From Bradyrhizobium septentrionale (lineage in GTDB: Bacteria > Pseudomonadota > Alphaproteobacteria > Rhizobiales > Xanthobacteraceae), in NCBI RefSeq assembly GCF_011516645.4, contig NZ_CP088285.1:5660501-5724500 (forward strand): DNA of 64,000 bases. Reading direction: 5' to 3'. Made by a program: the position numbers and the translations under genes. Shown here piece by piece: positions 53,025-61,533 of the stretch (the first letter of the stretch is position 1; each line of letters opens with the position of its first letter). The notes beneath the pieces were generated by a model. It was not told the origin of the DNA. It made no database searches and worked only from the letters and a program-made list of their open reading frames with translations.

Positions 53025-53050
53025 AAAGCGCGATGACCTCATCGCGCTTT
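53025..53050. terminator. Perfect 12-bp hairpin, possible bidirectional terminator
   Basis: AAAGCGCGATGA and TCATCGCGCTTT form a 12-bp stem with a 2-nt centre (a few inner pairs would open). It lies between the convergent mipZ and GH79 genes, and the A/T ends allow termination in either direction. Confidence 0.6.
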
Positions 53051-53067
53051 AAGACGGCGTCGGGGCG

Positions 53068-54579
53068 CTACGGGCAATTGGTGTTGCCGGCATCGGCGAC
53101 GGTCAGAAACGTGATCGTTCTGGGTGCGAAGACCATTGTCCCGGGAGCGGTCGCGTCGCCGTGCAGCGCGGGAATCCGGTCCGCGGTCCCAAGCAAAAGC
53201 GTCGCGCCGTTGAGCTGGACATTGCCGTCTGCGGGCGTGGCGTTCGCCAAGGTGTAGCGTTCCGAGGCGGCCGGCAATGTCAGCCGGCGCCGTATCCGCC
53301 GATCATTGTTGACGACAAGCAAGGTTATCCCGCCCGGCATGTCGCGCGCGCAGTGCGCGTAGACGTGGAAGCCGGATTGTTCAGGGATGCCGGCATCGAG
53401 CACAGTTGTTCCCATCAATCGGCGCCATAGCAGCGCCGCCCAATAGTTCGGCCGCGGCAGATGGGTTCGCTCGTCGAGCAGCCCATAGTCGCTCGCGGCA
53501 AGCGTGTTGTGCATCACCACCTGGACGCCGGCCTTGGCGAGGCGTCCGAGCTGATCGAGGTAGCGGAACGTATCGATGAACGTCGCGGCCCAGCGGTTGC
53601 CGCCGCACGCGGTCTCTGCGGTCTCGGTCAGCCAGATCGGCTTGCCCGCCGCAAGCTGGTCGCGCAGCGCCTGGTAGAAGACGAATGTCTTGCCGGAGCG
53701 TGCCAGCCATTCGTCCGACAATGCTCGCTTCGGCGTGCGATCGCCGGCGCATCGGGCCGAGAGCGCGCCATAGTGATGATAGGAGACCGTGTCGATGCCC
53801 ACAGCCGTTGCCGCGAACAGTGCTTGGGCATCCGCACCCGTGCCGATCGTGCCCGGGCCGAGGATCGTCACGTCAGGCGCGGTGTCCTTCATGAATGCGC
53901 GGAACGCGGCAAAATCCCGGCCGTAGGCCTCGGCGTCGTAACCCTCAGGGGCGCCGCCGATGGCCGGCAGATCGGGCTCGTTCATGAACTCGGCTGCGGC
54001 GATGTGGCCGCCGGCCGATCGTGTGACGTCGAGAAAGCGGCGGGCCTGCTCGGGAAGCCATTGCCCCGCAGCGTCACGCGTGCCGGCGCTGATCGCAAAG
54101 GACGTGACGATCGGCGCGTCGACGGCGTGCGAGAAATCGATCGCATCGCGCCATTGCTGCCGGGTCAGCACGCCGTTGAAGCCGGCCGGTGGCGCGGATG
54201 GCGGCGTCTCGGATTCCGCAACGAACGTACTGTTGGCCCAGGTTCCGCTGATGCGGAGATAAGCAGGAGAGAGCGCCGCGGCGAGCTTGCGTAGCCTGTC
54301 GTCGTGCAGATCGATCGGCGTGCGCGCCGCGAACCGCTCCGCGTCTGGACGCGAACGCGTCCTGGCGGCTGCATAGGGCTTCCAGAATCGCCCGCCGGTG
54401 ACCTCGGCCATTTCGATATTGTAGGACTGGAAGCGCGGGTCGATCGTCGCGACGCGCGGCATGGTCGCGACCTCGAGCCTCAGCTCCGCCGCTACCGCTG
54501 TCGTGCAGACGAAGGCGGCCATGGCCGAGACGGCGACGGATGCGAGGCATCGAAGCGGGTAGGCCGAGTAGTCGCGCAC
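53068..54579 (-). CDS. Exported GH79 (heparanase-like) glycoside hydrolase
   Basis: The 503-residue protein has a Sec-type signal (hydrophobic 11-30, ending AVA) and is exported. The rest follows the heparanase/GH79 pattern of a TIM barrel plus beta-sandwich. The acid/base Glu201 lies in AEFMNEPDLP, and the nucleophile Glu319 in IWLTETAETACGG. VVMHNTLAASDYGLLDERTHLPRPNYWAALLWRRLMG and the C-terminal sandwich (LLVVNNDRRIRRRLTLP) match the heparanase layout by eye. GH79 enzymes cleave glucuronide linkages, including plant and bacterial ones; the substrate here is unknown. It starts at GTG 54579, the last gene of the LacI-linked unit, 60 nt after the isomerase gene. Confidence 0.88.
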   Translation of the reverse strand: MRDYSAYPLRCLASVAVSAMAAFVCTTAVAAELRLEVATMPRVATIDPRFQSYNIEMAEVTGGRFWKPYAAARTRSRPDAERFAARTPIDLHDDRLRKLAAALSPAYLRISGTWANSTFVAESETPPSAPPAGFNGVLTRQQWRDAIDFSHAVDAPIVTSFAISAGTRDAAGQWLPEQARRFLDVTRSAGGHIAAAEFMNEPDLPAIGGAPEGYDAEAYGRDFAAFRAFMKDTAPDVTILGPGTIGTGADAQALFAATAVGIDTVSYHHYGALSARCAGDRTPKRALSDEWLARSGKTFVFYQALRDQLAAGKPIWLTETAETACGGNRWAATFIDTFRYLDQLGRLAKAGVQVVMHNTLAASDYGLLDERTHLPRPNYWAALLWRRLMGTTVLDAGIPEQSGFHVYAHCARDMPGGITLLVVNNDRRIRRRLTLPAASERYTLANATPADGNVQLNGATLLLGTADRIPALHGDATAPGTMVFAPRTITFLTVADAGNTNCP

Positions 54580-54639
54580 GGGTCCTCGCGGCGTTTCCGA
54601 ATTGCGGTCGGTTCAGAATGCCGCCGCGGCCTGTTTGAA

Positions 54640-55500
54640 TCAACGCGGCAACGGGTCCTGCGGCTCGTTGGCGATGCGCTCCCATAGCGCTCGGATCATG
54701 TCCTTCATGACCAGCGCGTCCTGCCAGCGGTCGGACAATTCCCTGCCGTCAGGCCCGGTGATGGCGTAGGGCGGGGGACCGAGCTCGCACAGGAAGGTCA
54801 GGGTCGCGTCGGGCTCGGCGCGCTTGCGCCAGGAGCGGATGGCGTAGCCCCACCAGCCCATGAACAGCGACACCCAGCCCTGGTGTTGCGGAAAGCCGAG
54901 CGAGATCTGCACCTGCTCGCGGCTCGCGATGCGGCCGTGGATGCCCCAGGCATTGTCGAGGATGCGGTGGATCATCGCGTGGTTGACGTCGTCGACCGGC
55001 CAGGCGAATTCACGCCCGACCAAATAGTGCGAGAGATCGGCGGTCAGCCGCAGATCGGGAAAGCAGTCGAGCAAATCGAGCGTAAAGAACAGGTCGGTCG
55101 TCATGCGGTCGCGGTGGGTCTCGACATGCACGGCAACGCCGGCTTCCGCGGCAAGCCGCCGCCAGCCATCGAGCAGGGGAATGCAATCGGCGAGCCGGCG
55201 CGGACGAATGTCCGGCTGCAGGTTGACGTGATCGGCGCCGAGCTGCGCCACGAGCTCGAGCACCGGTTTCAGGTCGTCGACGCCCTTCGGATAGCATTGC
55301 GCCTGCCAGATCATGCCGTGTGTGCGAAGGAAGCCCGTCACCTCGCGCGCGAAGGCGGGATCGATGAAGCGCACGCCGGCGCCGTCAAACCCGGCATCGC
55401 GGATCATCGCGAGCTGGGTTTGCAGGGGCCATTCGGGTTCATCGGCCAGCCGCCGCTCCATCGCCCAGACCGACTGCAGGACACGCAGTTGCTGCGCCAC
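54640..55500 (-). CDS. Sugar phosphate isomerase/epimerase-like TIM-barrel protein
   Basis: The 286-residue protein belongs to the xylose-isomerase-like (AP endonuclease 2) superfamily. Features are MIRDAGFDGAGVRFID near 32-47, VELVAQLGADHVNLQPD-type segments, VHVETHRDRMTTDLFFTLDLLDCFPDLRLTADLSHYL near 122-160, and FLCELGPPPYAITG, supplying Glu, Asp and His metal ligands. Family members isomerise or epimerise sugars or inositols, or act on related acids. It starts 3 nt from the MFS stop, so the two are translated together. Confidence 0.88.
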   Translation of the reverse strand: MAQQLRVLQSVWAMERRLADEPEWPLQTQLAMIRDAGFDGAGVRFIDPAFAREVTGFLRTHGMIWQAQCYPKGVDDLKPVLELVAQLGADHVNLQPDIRPRRLADCIPLLDGWRRLAAEAGVAVHVETHRDRMTTDLFFTLDLLDCFPDLRLTADLSHYLVGREFAWPVDDVNHAMIHRILDNAWGIHGRIASREQVQISLGFPQHQGWVSLFMGWWGYAIRSWRKRAEPDATLTFLCELGPPPYAITGPDGRELSDRWQDALVMKDMIRALWERIANEPQDPLPR

Positions 55501-55503
55501 CGA

Positions 55504-56850
55504 TCAGGCTCGCGCCGGGATCGCCGCGGGCAGCTCGGCTTGTTCGCTCGTGTCGGCGGCGATGTTCTCCTGATAGGTCTCGGGCCCGATCCAGATCGCA
55601 ACCACGGTGCAGGCCGACAGGAACATCGCGTAGCAGGCAACCGGCCACCAGGTGCCGTAGGCGGCCACCAGCGCCGTGGCGACGAACGGTGCCGGGCCGC
55701 CCGACAGCAGTGAGCCGAGCTCGCGCGCGAAGGCGAAGCCGGCGAAGCGGCGTTGCGGCGGGAACAGTTCGGCGAAATACGCCGCCTGCGGCCCGAACAT
55801 CGCCGCCGTCACCACGGCGCGCGCCAGGATGAAGGCGAGCGCGATCATGATCCACTGCTTGGTGCCGACCATCCAGAAGAACGGGAAGGCGAGCGCGACG
55901 CCGGCCAGCGCGCCGAACATGTAGACCGGCCGCCGTCCGATCCGGTCCGACAAGGCCGCAAAGCCGAGGATCGCAAACAGCTCGATCGTGAATGCCAGCA
56001 TCAGCGCGCTGAGCGCATCGGCTTTCGGCACGCCCAGCGTGGTGATCACGTAGCTCAGCCCGAACACCGGGAAGAAATAGCCAAGCCCGTTCTCGGCCAT
56101 TCGTGCGCCGAGCACGACGAAGAAGTTGCGCGGGTGCCGGCGCAACGCCTCCATCGCCGGATTGCTCTCGACCTTGCCGCGCGCGACCACCGCCTCGGTA
56201 TAGACCGGCGTCTCGGTGATCCGCATGCGGACGAAGATGCCGACGACGATCAGGAGGAAGCTCGCCAGGAAGGGCAGGCGCCAGCCCCAGTTCATCAGGT
56301 CCTCGCGCGGCAGCATCGTCACCAGCGCGAAGGCGGCGGCGGCGAGCAGATTGCCGACCGAGACGCCGAGCGGCGCGAAGCCGCCCCAGAAGCCGCGATG
56401 CTTCGGCGGCGCGTTCTCGACCAGGTAGATCACCGCACCGCCATATTCGGCGCCGGCGCCGAGACCCTGGATGACGCGCATCGCGACCAGCAGGATCGGC
56501 GCCCAGACGCCGATCTGAGCATAGGTCGGCAGGAAGCCGATCGCGGTGGTGCCGATGCCGATCATCAGGAGCGTGGCGACCAACACCGGCTTGCGGCCAT
56601 AGCGATCGCCGAGGATGCCGAACACCAGGCCGCCGATCGGCCGCACCACGAAGCCGACGCCGAAGGTCAGGAACGACAGCAGCGTGCCGACGACCGGATC
56701 GCTCTTTGGAAAGAACAGCTCGCCGAACACCAGCGCGGCCGCGGTGCCGTAGAGGAAGAAATCGTACCATTCGAGCGCGGAGCCGATGCTTGCGGCCAGG
56801 ATCACACGCAGGCGCGATGTGCGAGCGCCATCTCTTGCCAACTCGGTCAT
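55504..56850 (-). CDS. MFS transporter
   Basis: The 448-residue protein has about twelve membrane helices and the MFS signature RYGRKPVLVATLLMIGIGTTAIGFLP (cytoplasmic loop 2-3) near 86-111, repeated partly as DRIGRRPVYMFG in the second half. It is of the metabolite:H+ symporter type (similar to ShiA/ProP-like carriers by overall look). It probably imports a product released by the neighbouring glycoside hydrolase. GGGGAAA lies before the ATG at 56850. Second gene of the unit. Confidence 0.9.
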   Translation of the reverse strand: MTELARDGARTSRLRVILAASIGSALEWYDFFLYGTAAALVFGELFFPKSDPVVGTLLSFLTFGVGFVVRPIGGLVFGILGDRYGRKPVLVATLLMIGIGTTAIGFLPTYAQIGVWAPILLVAMRVIQGLGAGAEYGGAVIYLVENAPPKHRGFWGGFAPLGVSVGNLLAAAAFALVTMLPREDLMNWGWRLPFLASFLLIVVGIFVRMRITETPVYTEAVVARGKVESNPAMEALRRHPRNFFVVLGARMAENGLGYFFPVFGLSYVITTLGVPKADALSALMLAFTIELFAILGFAALSDRIGRRPVYMFGALAGVALAFPFFWMVGTKQWIMIALAFILARAVVTAAMFGPQAAYFAELFPPQRRFAGFAFARELGSLLSGGPAPFVATALVAAYGTWWPVACYAMFLSACTVVAIWIGPETYQENIAADTSEQAELPAAIPARA

Positions 56851-56930
56851 TCGTTTCCCCGTTGTTTTGGTTTTTTATGTATTGAATGCAGCAATGCCCG
56901 CGGCTTGGTCCGCGGGCATCGTGGTCGGTC

Positions 56931-57803
56931 TCAGGCGGCGCGCGTGAAGTAGGATTTCTTCGCCGCCGACTGGGTCTCGTAGATCGATCCCTGCCGTTTC
57001 GCCGGCGGCAGTGGCATCCGCACCGGCACGTCGGTGAGCCGCGGTGCGACCACCGGCGGACCTGCCAGCAGGCGGCTGTTGAACTCGTCAAAATCCTTCA
57101 CGCCCAGCAGCGGCCAGGCGTCGCTGGCGGCGACTTCATAGAGCAGCAGGTTGCGCGGCCGGTCCGATGTGTTGGTCGCCGAGCCGTGCAGCGCGCGCAC
57201 ATGATGGAACGACATGCTGCCGGCCTTGCCCATGCAGGGCACCGCGCGCTTGATGTCGCCCTCGATCTGGTCCGGATCGATCAGGCCCGCGAAGTGGCCG
57301 TCCTCGCCGTGGTGATCCCACATCGTGCCGCCGGTGTGCGATCCCGGCGTCACCAGCATCGGGCCGTTCTCGATATCGCAATCGTCGAGCAGCACGCCGA
57401 TCGCGAGGATATCGTCATTGGTGTGCGGATAGAACGCCCAGTCCTGATGCCACTCCACCGGCGAGCCGTATTGCGCCGACTTCATGTTGAGTTTGGAGCC
57501 GTGCAGGCGAAGTCCGGGGCCGATCAGTCTGGTCAGGATCGAGATCACGGCGGGGCTGCGGACGATCTCGTCGAAGATCGGATGCACCTTGTGCGGCGCC
57601 TTGATGCGGCGGACGCGCGGGGTCTCCGGCGTATGGCCCGGCTCGAGGTCGTAGACGTCGGTATGCTCGCTGACATTGGCGGCGCCGGCCACCAGTTCGG
57701 CGAGCACCGTGCGCACCTTGGCGAGGGTCTCCTGGTTGAGCACCTCGGGGACCACGATCACCCCGTCGCGCTTGTAGGCTTGGGCCTGCTCGTCCGAAAT
57801 CAT
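56931..57803 (-). CDS. Phytanoyl-CoA dioxygenase family (Fe(II)/2-oxoglutarate) protein
   Basis: The 290-residue protein has the PhyH jelly-roll pattern. The iron ligands appear as H119-x-D121 in VEWHQDWAFYP and distal H207 in ALHGSATN, with a nearby Arg (R216 or R218) for 2-oxoglutarate. LLDDCDIENGPMLVTPGSHTGG is typical. These enzymes hydroxylate or oxidatively demethylate small substrates at the expense of 2-oxoglutarate. The ATG at 57803 has GGAGAAA 6 nt upstream and follows directly after the two LacI operators. It is first in the four-gene unit; its role is inferred from position only. Confidence 0.9.
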   Translation of the reverse strand: MISDEQAQAYKRDGVIVVPEVLNQETLAKVRTVLAELVAGAANVSEHTDVYDLEPGHTPETPRVRRIKAPHKVHPIFDEIVRSPAVISILTRLIGPGLRLHGSKLNMKSAQYGSPVEWHQDWAFYPHTNDDILAIGVLLDDCDIENGPMLVTPGSHTGGTMWDHHGEDGHFAGLIDPDQIEGDIKRAVPCMGKAGSMSFHHVRALHGSATNTSDRPRNLLLYEVAASDAWPLLGVKDFDEFNSRLLAGPPVVAPRLTDVPVRMPLPPAKRQGSIYETQSAAKKSYFTRAA

Positions 57804-57826
57804 GCTGTTTCTCCGATTTTGTTCAA

Positions 57827-57840
57827 TGTTAGCGCTAACA
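57827..57840. promoter_or_regulatory. LacI-type operator 1
   Basis: TGTTAGCGCTAACA is a perfect 14-bp palindrome with the central CG common to LacI/GalR operators. It lies 24 nt upstream of the dioxygenase start. Confidence 0.85.
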
Positions 57841-57848
57841 TGAGGCGA

Positions 57849-57862
57849 TGCTAGCGCTAACA
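57849..57862. promoter_or_regulatory. LacI-type operator 2
   Basis: TGCTAGCGCTAACA differs from operator 1 at one base. The centres are 22 bp apart, about two helical turns, so two dimers could bind on the same face of the DNA. Confidence 0.85.
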
Positions 57863-57900
57863 TCATGGCTTGGCAACCCGGAATCGTGCAGGGTCTGTCC

Positions 57901-58911
57901 ATGAGCTCCGATGTGACTGCCCCCCGGACTGGCCCAGCGGATGCCGCACCCACCCTCTCGGAGGTGGCCAAGCGTGCCGGCGTCTCCTCGATCACGGTGA
58001 GCCGGGTGGTGCGGATGCCCGACCTGGTTGCCCCGGAGACCCGGGCGCGGGTCGAGCGTGCGATGCGCGACCTCGGCTATGTCCCGAACCTGGTGGCCGG
58101 CGCGCTGGCGAGTGCGCGGACCAATTCGGTCGGCGTGCTGGTGCCGACCATCGCCAACTCGATCTTCGCCGACACGGTGCAGGGCCTGTCCGACAAGCTC
58201 GAGCCGCTCGGCTTCTCGGTGATCCTGGCGCAATCGCGCTACGACGCGGTGCGCGAGGACCGCATGCTGGCAGCGCTGCTGTCGCGGCGGCCCGAGGCGA
58301 TCATCATGGTCGGCTCGCCCGCGACGGAGGAGGGCAGCCGTCTGCTGCGCAATGCGCGCATCCCGATCGTCGAGACCTGGGATCTGCCGGCAAACCCGAT
58401 CGACGCGGTCGCGGGCTTCGACAATTACAAGGCTGGTGTTGCCGTCGCGAAGCATCTGGTCGCGCAGGGACGCAAGCAGCTGGCCTTCATCGGCGGCGAC
58501 GATCCGCGCGGTACCCGCCGCTGGCTCGGCTTCAGGGATGAGGCCCTAGCAAGCGGCCTCGCCGAGCCGCGCCGGCTGATCCTCGACCGCAAGGATTCGG
58601 GAAGCGTGGCGGCGCATGCCCGCCTGCCTGGCGTCGATGCGGTGTTTGCCGCCAACGATGCGCATGCGATCGGCTTCATGTCGGGGCTGCGCAAGGCCGG
58701 CGTGCTGCGCGAAGGGCCGGCCTCGGCGCAGCCGGTCGCCGTGATCGGGCTCGGCGATCTCGAAATGGGCCAGCTGATCTCGCCGACCTTGAGCACGATC
58801 AGCGTGCATGGCGATGCGATCGGCCGCACTGCGGCGACCTTGACGCTGGAGCGCGGCGGCGAGCGCCGCATCGATCTCGGCTTCGAGCTGGTGCTGCGTG
58901 ATAGCGGCTAG
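57901..58911 (+). CDS. LacI-family transcriptional regulator
   Basis: The 336-residue protein has a LacI helix-turn-helix (PTLSEVAKRAGVSSITVSRVVRMPDLVAPETRARVERAMRDLGYVPN, about 16-62) with the hinge ALASARTNSVGVLVPTIANSIF, and a sugar-binding-protein-like effector domain (IIMVGSPATEEG; AVFAANDAHAIGFMSGL). The ATG at 57901 is preferred, because an in-frame ATG at 57865 lies 2 nt beyond operator 2 without a ribosome site. Two operators lie between it and the divergent PhyH gene, so it most likely represses that unit and itself. Its TAG stop is the first three bases of a family A repeat. Confidence 0.9.
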   Translation: MSSDVTAPRTGPADAAPTLSEVAKRAGVSSITVSRVVRMPDLVAPETRARVERAMRDLGYVPNLVAGALASARTNSVGVLVPTIANSIFADTVQGLSDKLEPLGFSVILAQSRYDAVREDRMLAALLSRRPEAIIMVGSPATEEGSRLLRNARIPIVETWDLPANPIDAVAGFDNYKAGVAVAKHLVAQGRKQLAFIGGDDPRGTRRWLGFRDEALASGLAEPRRLILDRKDSGSVAAHARLPGVDAVFAANDAHAIGFMSGLRKAGVLREGPASAQPVAVIGLGDLEMGQLISPTLSTISVHGDAIGRTAATLTLERGGERRIDLGFELVLRDSG

Positions 58912-59010
58912 GGCGTTTTCGAGCGAAGTGGACACCGGTTCGCGTAAAGAAAACGCGTCAAAACAAGAATCTAGGCCTTGGTTCTGATTCAATCAGAACC
59001 GAAGCTCTAG
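58909..59010. repeat. Intergenic repeat, family A copy 3
   Basis: TAGGGCGTTTTCGAGCGAAG to GAAGCTCTAG. The first TAG is the stop codon of the LacI gene, so the element begins inside the coding frame. Confidence 0.88.
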
Positions 59011-59025
59011 CGATGCTGGAGCCGC

Positions 59026-60318
59026 TTAGCCCTTCTTGTCTGCGGTCCAGCGGTCGATGCCGGCGAACATTGCCGCGACCAGGCACCCGGCGATGATGCC
59101 GAAGGTCAGATCCTTGAACACCGTCAGCGCGAAGGTCGTGATCAGCACCGCGGCGCTGCGCCGATCCCTGATCAAGCGCAGGAATTCCTCCTTCTCTGCC
59201 ATGTACCAGCACACCACGACCAGGACCGCGGCCAGCGCAGAGAGCGGAATGTAGCTGGCAAGCGGCGCGGCAAGGATCATGAACGACAGCAGAAAGGCCG
59301 CGTGCATCATGCCGGACAGCGGGCTGCGTGCTCCGGCGCGGATATTGGTCGCGGTGCGCGCGATCGTACCGGTGACGCTGATGCCGCCGAACAGGGCGGA
59401 GGCGATGTTGGCGATGCCCTGCGCCACCAGCTCCATGTTGGAGCGGTGCTTGCGGCCGGTCATGCTGTCGGCGACCTTCGCCGACAGCAGGCTCTCGACG
59501 CCGCCGAGCAGCGTGAAGGAGAGCGACGCCGGCAGGATTTGCAGCAGCAGCGCCCACGAGAACTCCGGCATATGCGGCACCGGCAGGCCGCGCGGGATTT
59601 CACCGAACCGGCTGCCGATGGTTTCGACCGGCAGATGCAGCAGCACGACCGCAATCGACGCGAGCACGATCGCGATCAGCATCGCCGGCCATGTTGGCTT
59701 CACCGCGCGCAGCACGAAGATCACGGCCGCCGAGCCGGCGCCGATGCCAAGCGCGGACCAGCTCAAGGTCGGCAGCGCGTGGCCGAGCGCTGCGAGCTTC
59801 GGCAGAAGCGGCCCGGGCTCGGCACCGGCAAGCGTCAGCCCGCCCAGATCGCGCAGCTGGCTCGCCAGAATGGTGACCGCGATTCCGCAGGTGAAGCCGA
59901 CGGTGACGGGGTGCGGGATGTAGCGGATCAGCGATCCAAGTCCCGAGGCGCCGATCAGCGTCAACATCAGGCCGGACACCAGCACGGTCAGCATGAGGCC
60001 ATCGACGCCGAACTGCGCGGCCGTTGCCGCGACGAGGACGATGAAGGCGCCGGCCGGCCCGCCGATCTGAAAGCGGCTGCCGCCGAGCGCAGAGACCAGG
60101 AAGCCGCCGACGATGGCCGTGAACAGCCCGCGCTCCGGCGTCACGCCCGAAGCCACCGCGATCGCCATCGACAGCGGCAATGCCACCACCGCCACCGTCA
60201 GTCCTGCCATCACATCATGTCGGAAGGCGGCAACGCCGTACCCTTCGGTCAGCGTGGTGACGAGCTTGGGACGATAGAGATGTGCCGTGGAGGAGCCGTC
60301 AGGCATGGGGATGACCAC
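59026..60318 (-). CDS. SulP-family anion transporter without STAS domain
   Basis: The 430-residue protein has the SulP membrane core: DVMAGLTVAVVALPLSMAIAVASGVTPERGLFTAIVGG near 35-72, the PAGAFIVLVAA segment near 88-98 and about 12 helices. SulP proteins move sulfate, bicarbonate or dicarboxylates, often with a cytoplasmic C-terminal STAS domain. Here the protein stops soon after the last helix (DRWTADKKG), so STAS is lacking. Start could be the ATG at 60306 (MPDGSS). The gene is alone, 48 nt from the CHAD gene on the same strand. Confidence 0.88.
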   Translation of the reverse strand: MVIPMPDGSSTAHLYRPKLVTTLTEGYGVAAFRHDVMAGLTVAVVALPLSMAIAVASGVTPERGLFTAIVGGFLVSALGGSRFQIGGPAGAFIVLVAATAAQFGVDGLMLTVLVSGLMLTLIGASGLGSLIRYIPHPVTVGFTCGIAVTILASQLRDLGGLTLAGAEPGPLLPKLAALGHALPTLSWSALGIGAGSAAVIFVLRAVKPTWPAMLIAIVLASIAVVLLHLPVETIGSRFGEIPRGLPVPHMPEFSWALLLQILPASLSFTLLGGVESLLSAKVADSMTGRKHRSNMELVAQGIANIASALFGGISVTGTIARTATNIRAGARSPLSGMMHAAFLLSFMILAAPLASYIPLSALAAVLVVVCWYMAEKEEFLRLIRDRRSAAVLITTFALTVFKDLTFGIIAGCLVAAMFAGIDRWTADKKG

Positions 60319-60366
60319 AGGGAAGGGGATGAAGGAAATTGGCAGAGCGGGAGCGGGCAGTTGCGT

Positions 60367-61266
60367 TCATTCGGCAATCTTCCGGTAGATCGCCGCGGCG
60401 CGGCGCAGCAGCTGGCTCTTGCGTTTGCGCTCGTGCACGCGCTGGTGCCCGGCCTTGCCTTCGTCGGCGCCCTGATCCAGTGCATCGGCACTTTCGAACA
60501 GCTTGCGGCGGACCTCGTCATCGTTCAGTTCGCCGAGCAGCTGCTGTCCCTTGCGCAGATGTTTCAGCACGTCGCGCCACGATGCATAGACGTCGGCAGG
60601 CAATCCGCCTTCCGAGAACTCGATGGCGTAACGCAGCCGCTTGCTGGCGAGGCGGACGCGGTGGCGCTTGTTCTTGCCCATGCCTTGCAGCCCGCGGCTC
60701 TTGTGACACAGCTTGCCATGCCATCGCGCCAGCCGGCGGGCGTGAAAGACCGAGACCGGCACGGCGCGCCGTTGCGCCGCGCGGGGATCCTGCCGCGTGG
60801 TCCAGGGGCCGCTGCCGACCCAGTCCCACATGCCGTCGAACCATTGCCAGTACCGGTCGCTTTGCAACGCCTCCCTGAGCGCTTCGAACGCATCGGTTCG
60901 TGCCGTCATCAGCATGCGCTCTTCGGGCAATCCCTTGCTGTTCTCGATCGCGACGTCGAGATCGCGCGTCGCGCCGAGATAGGCGCTGAGCCATTTCAGT
61001 TCGGATTTCAGTCGCGTCCATTCGCTGTCCGCCACCATCGGGCCGTAGAAGGCGATCGCGGCCTTCAGCCGCGTCAGCGCAATACGGGTCTGGTGGAGGG
61101 CCGTGGGATCGCCGGAGCTCAAGGCCTCGTGGTTGGTCGCGACTTCCTCGAGGCATTCGGACAGGATCAGGCGAAACGCGGTCTCACAACGCATGGCCTC
61201 GCTGAGATGCCGCGGCCGCTTCGGGCGAACAACGCGCTCCCTGGCCGGACTTGCCGCTAACGTCAT
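60367..61266 (-). CDS. CHAD domain-containing protein
   Basis: The 299-residue protein has a CHAD domain, an alpha-helical bundle with conserved histidines and basic residues that binds inorganic polyphosphate. It shows ALHQTRIALTRLKAAIAFY near 58-76 (HxxRxxxRRxRxxL-like) and HRVRLASKRLRYAIEF near 204-219. Family members associate with polyphosphate granules. No CYTH domain is present, so it is a stand-alone CHAD protein. The ATG at 61266 is chosen because the basic N terminus and CHAD core follow directly. Confidence 0.88.
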   Translation of the reverse strand: MTLAASPARERVVRPKRPRHLSEAMRCETAFRLILSECLEEVATNHEALSSGDPTALHQTRIALTRLKAAIAFYGPMVADSEWTRLKSELKWLSAYLGATRDLDVAIENSKGLPEERMLMTARTDAFEALREALQSDRYWQWFDGMWDWVGSGPWTTRQDPRAAQRRAVPVSVFHARRLARWHGKLCHKSRGLQGMGKNKRHRVRLASKRLRYAIEFSEGGLPADVYASWRDVLKHLRKGQQLLGELNDDEVRRKLFESADALDQGADEGKAGHQRVHERKRKSQLLRRAAAIYRKIAE

Positions 61267-61476
61267 GACACTCTCGTGACCCCGCCGGAACCGCGAGGCA
61301 ACGGGCGGCTCCCGGACGGAAAGATTTCCCGTTTGATCGATCGCGATCAAGGGTTTTCTGCTGAACCGCAGCGCAACGATCCGGCGCCGCGATCAAAATG
61401 TCGCAATACCCCCGGTGGAGGGCGCCCGTTCCGGCCGCTATGCTGCGCGCGCTGTGCTGGGGCGCGAAAATTCGCC

Positions 61477-61500
61477 AGATATTTCGCGCACGAAGTATCT
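61477..61500. promoter_or_regulatory. Imperfect palindrome upstream of marR
   Basis: AGATATTTCG and CGAAGTATCT arms flank CGCA, resembling the perfect palindrome 3 nt downstream. It is probably a second MarR binding site. Confidence 0.6.
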
Positions 61501-61502
61501 TG

Positions 61503-61522
61503 ATATTTCGCATGCGAAATAT
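61503..61522. promoter_or_regulatory. Perfect palindrome upstream of marR
   Basis: The 20-bp palindrome ATATTTCGCATGCGAAATAT ends 12 nt before the regulator start. Its length and TTTCGCATGCGAAA core suit a MarR dimer, so the regulator probably controls its own expression. Confidence 0.75.
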
Positions 61523-61533
61523 ATAACGACGGC

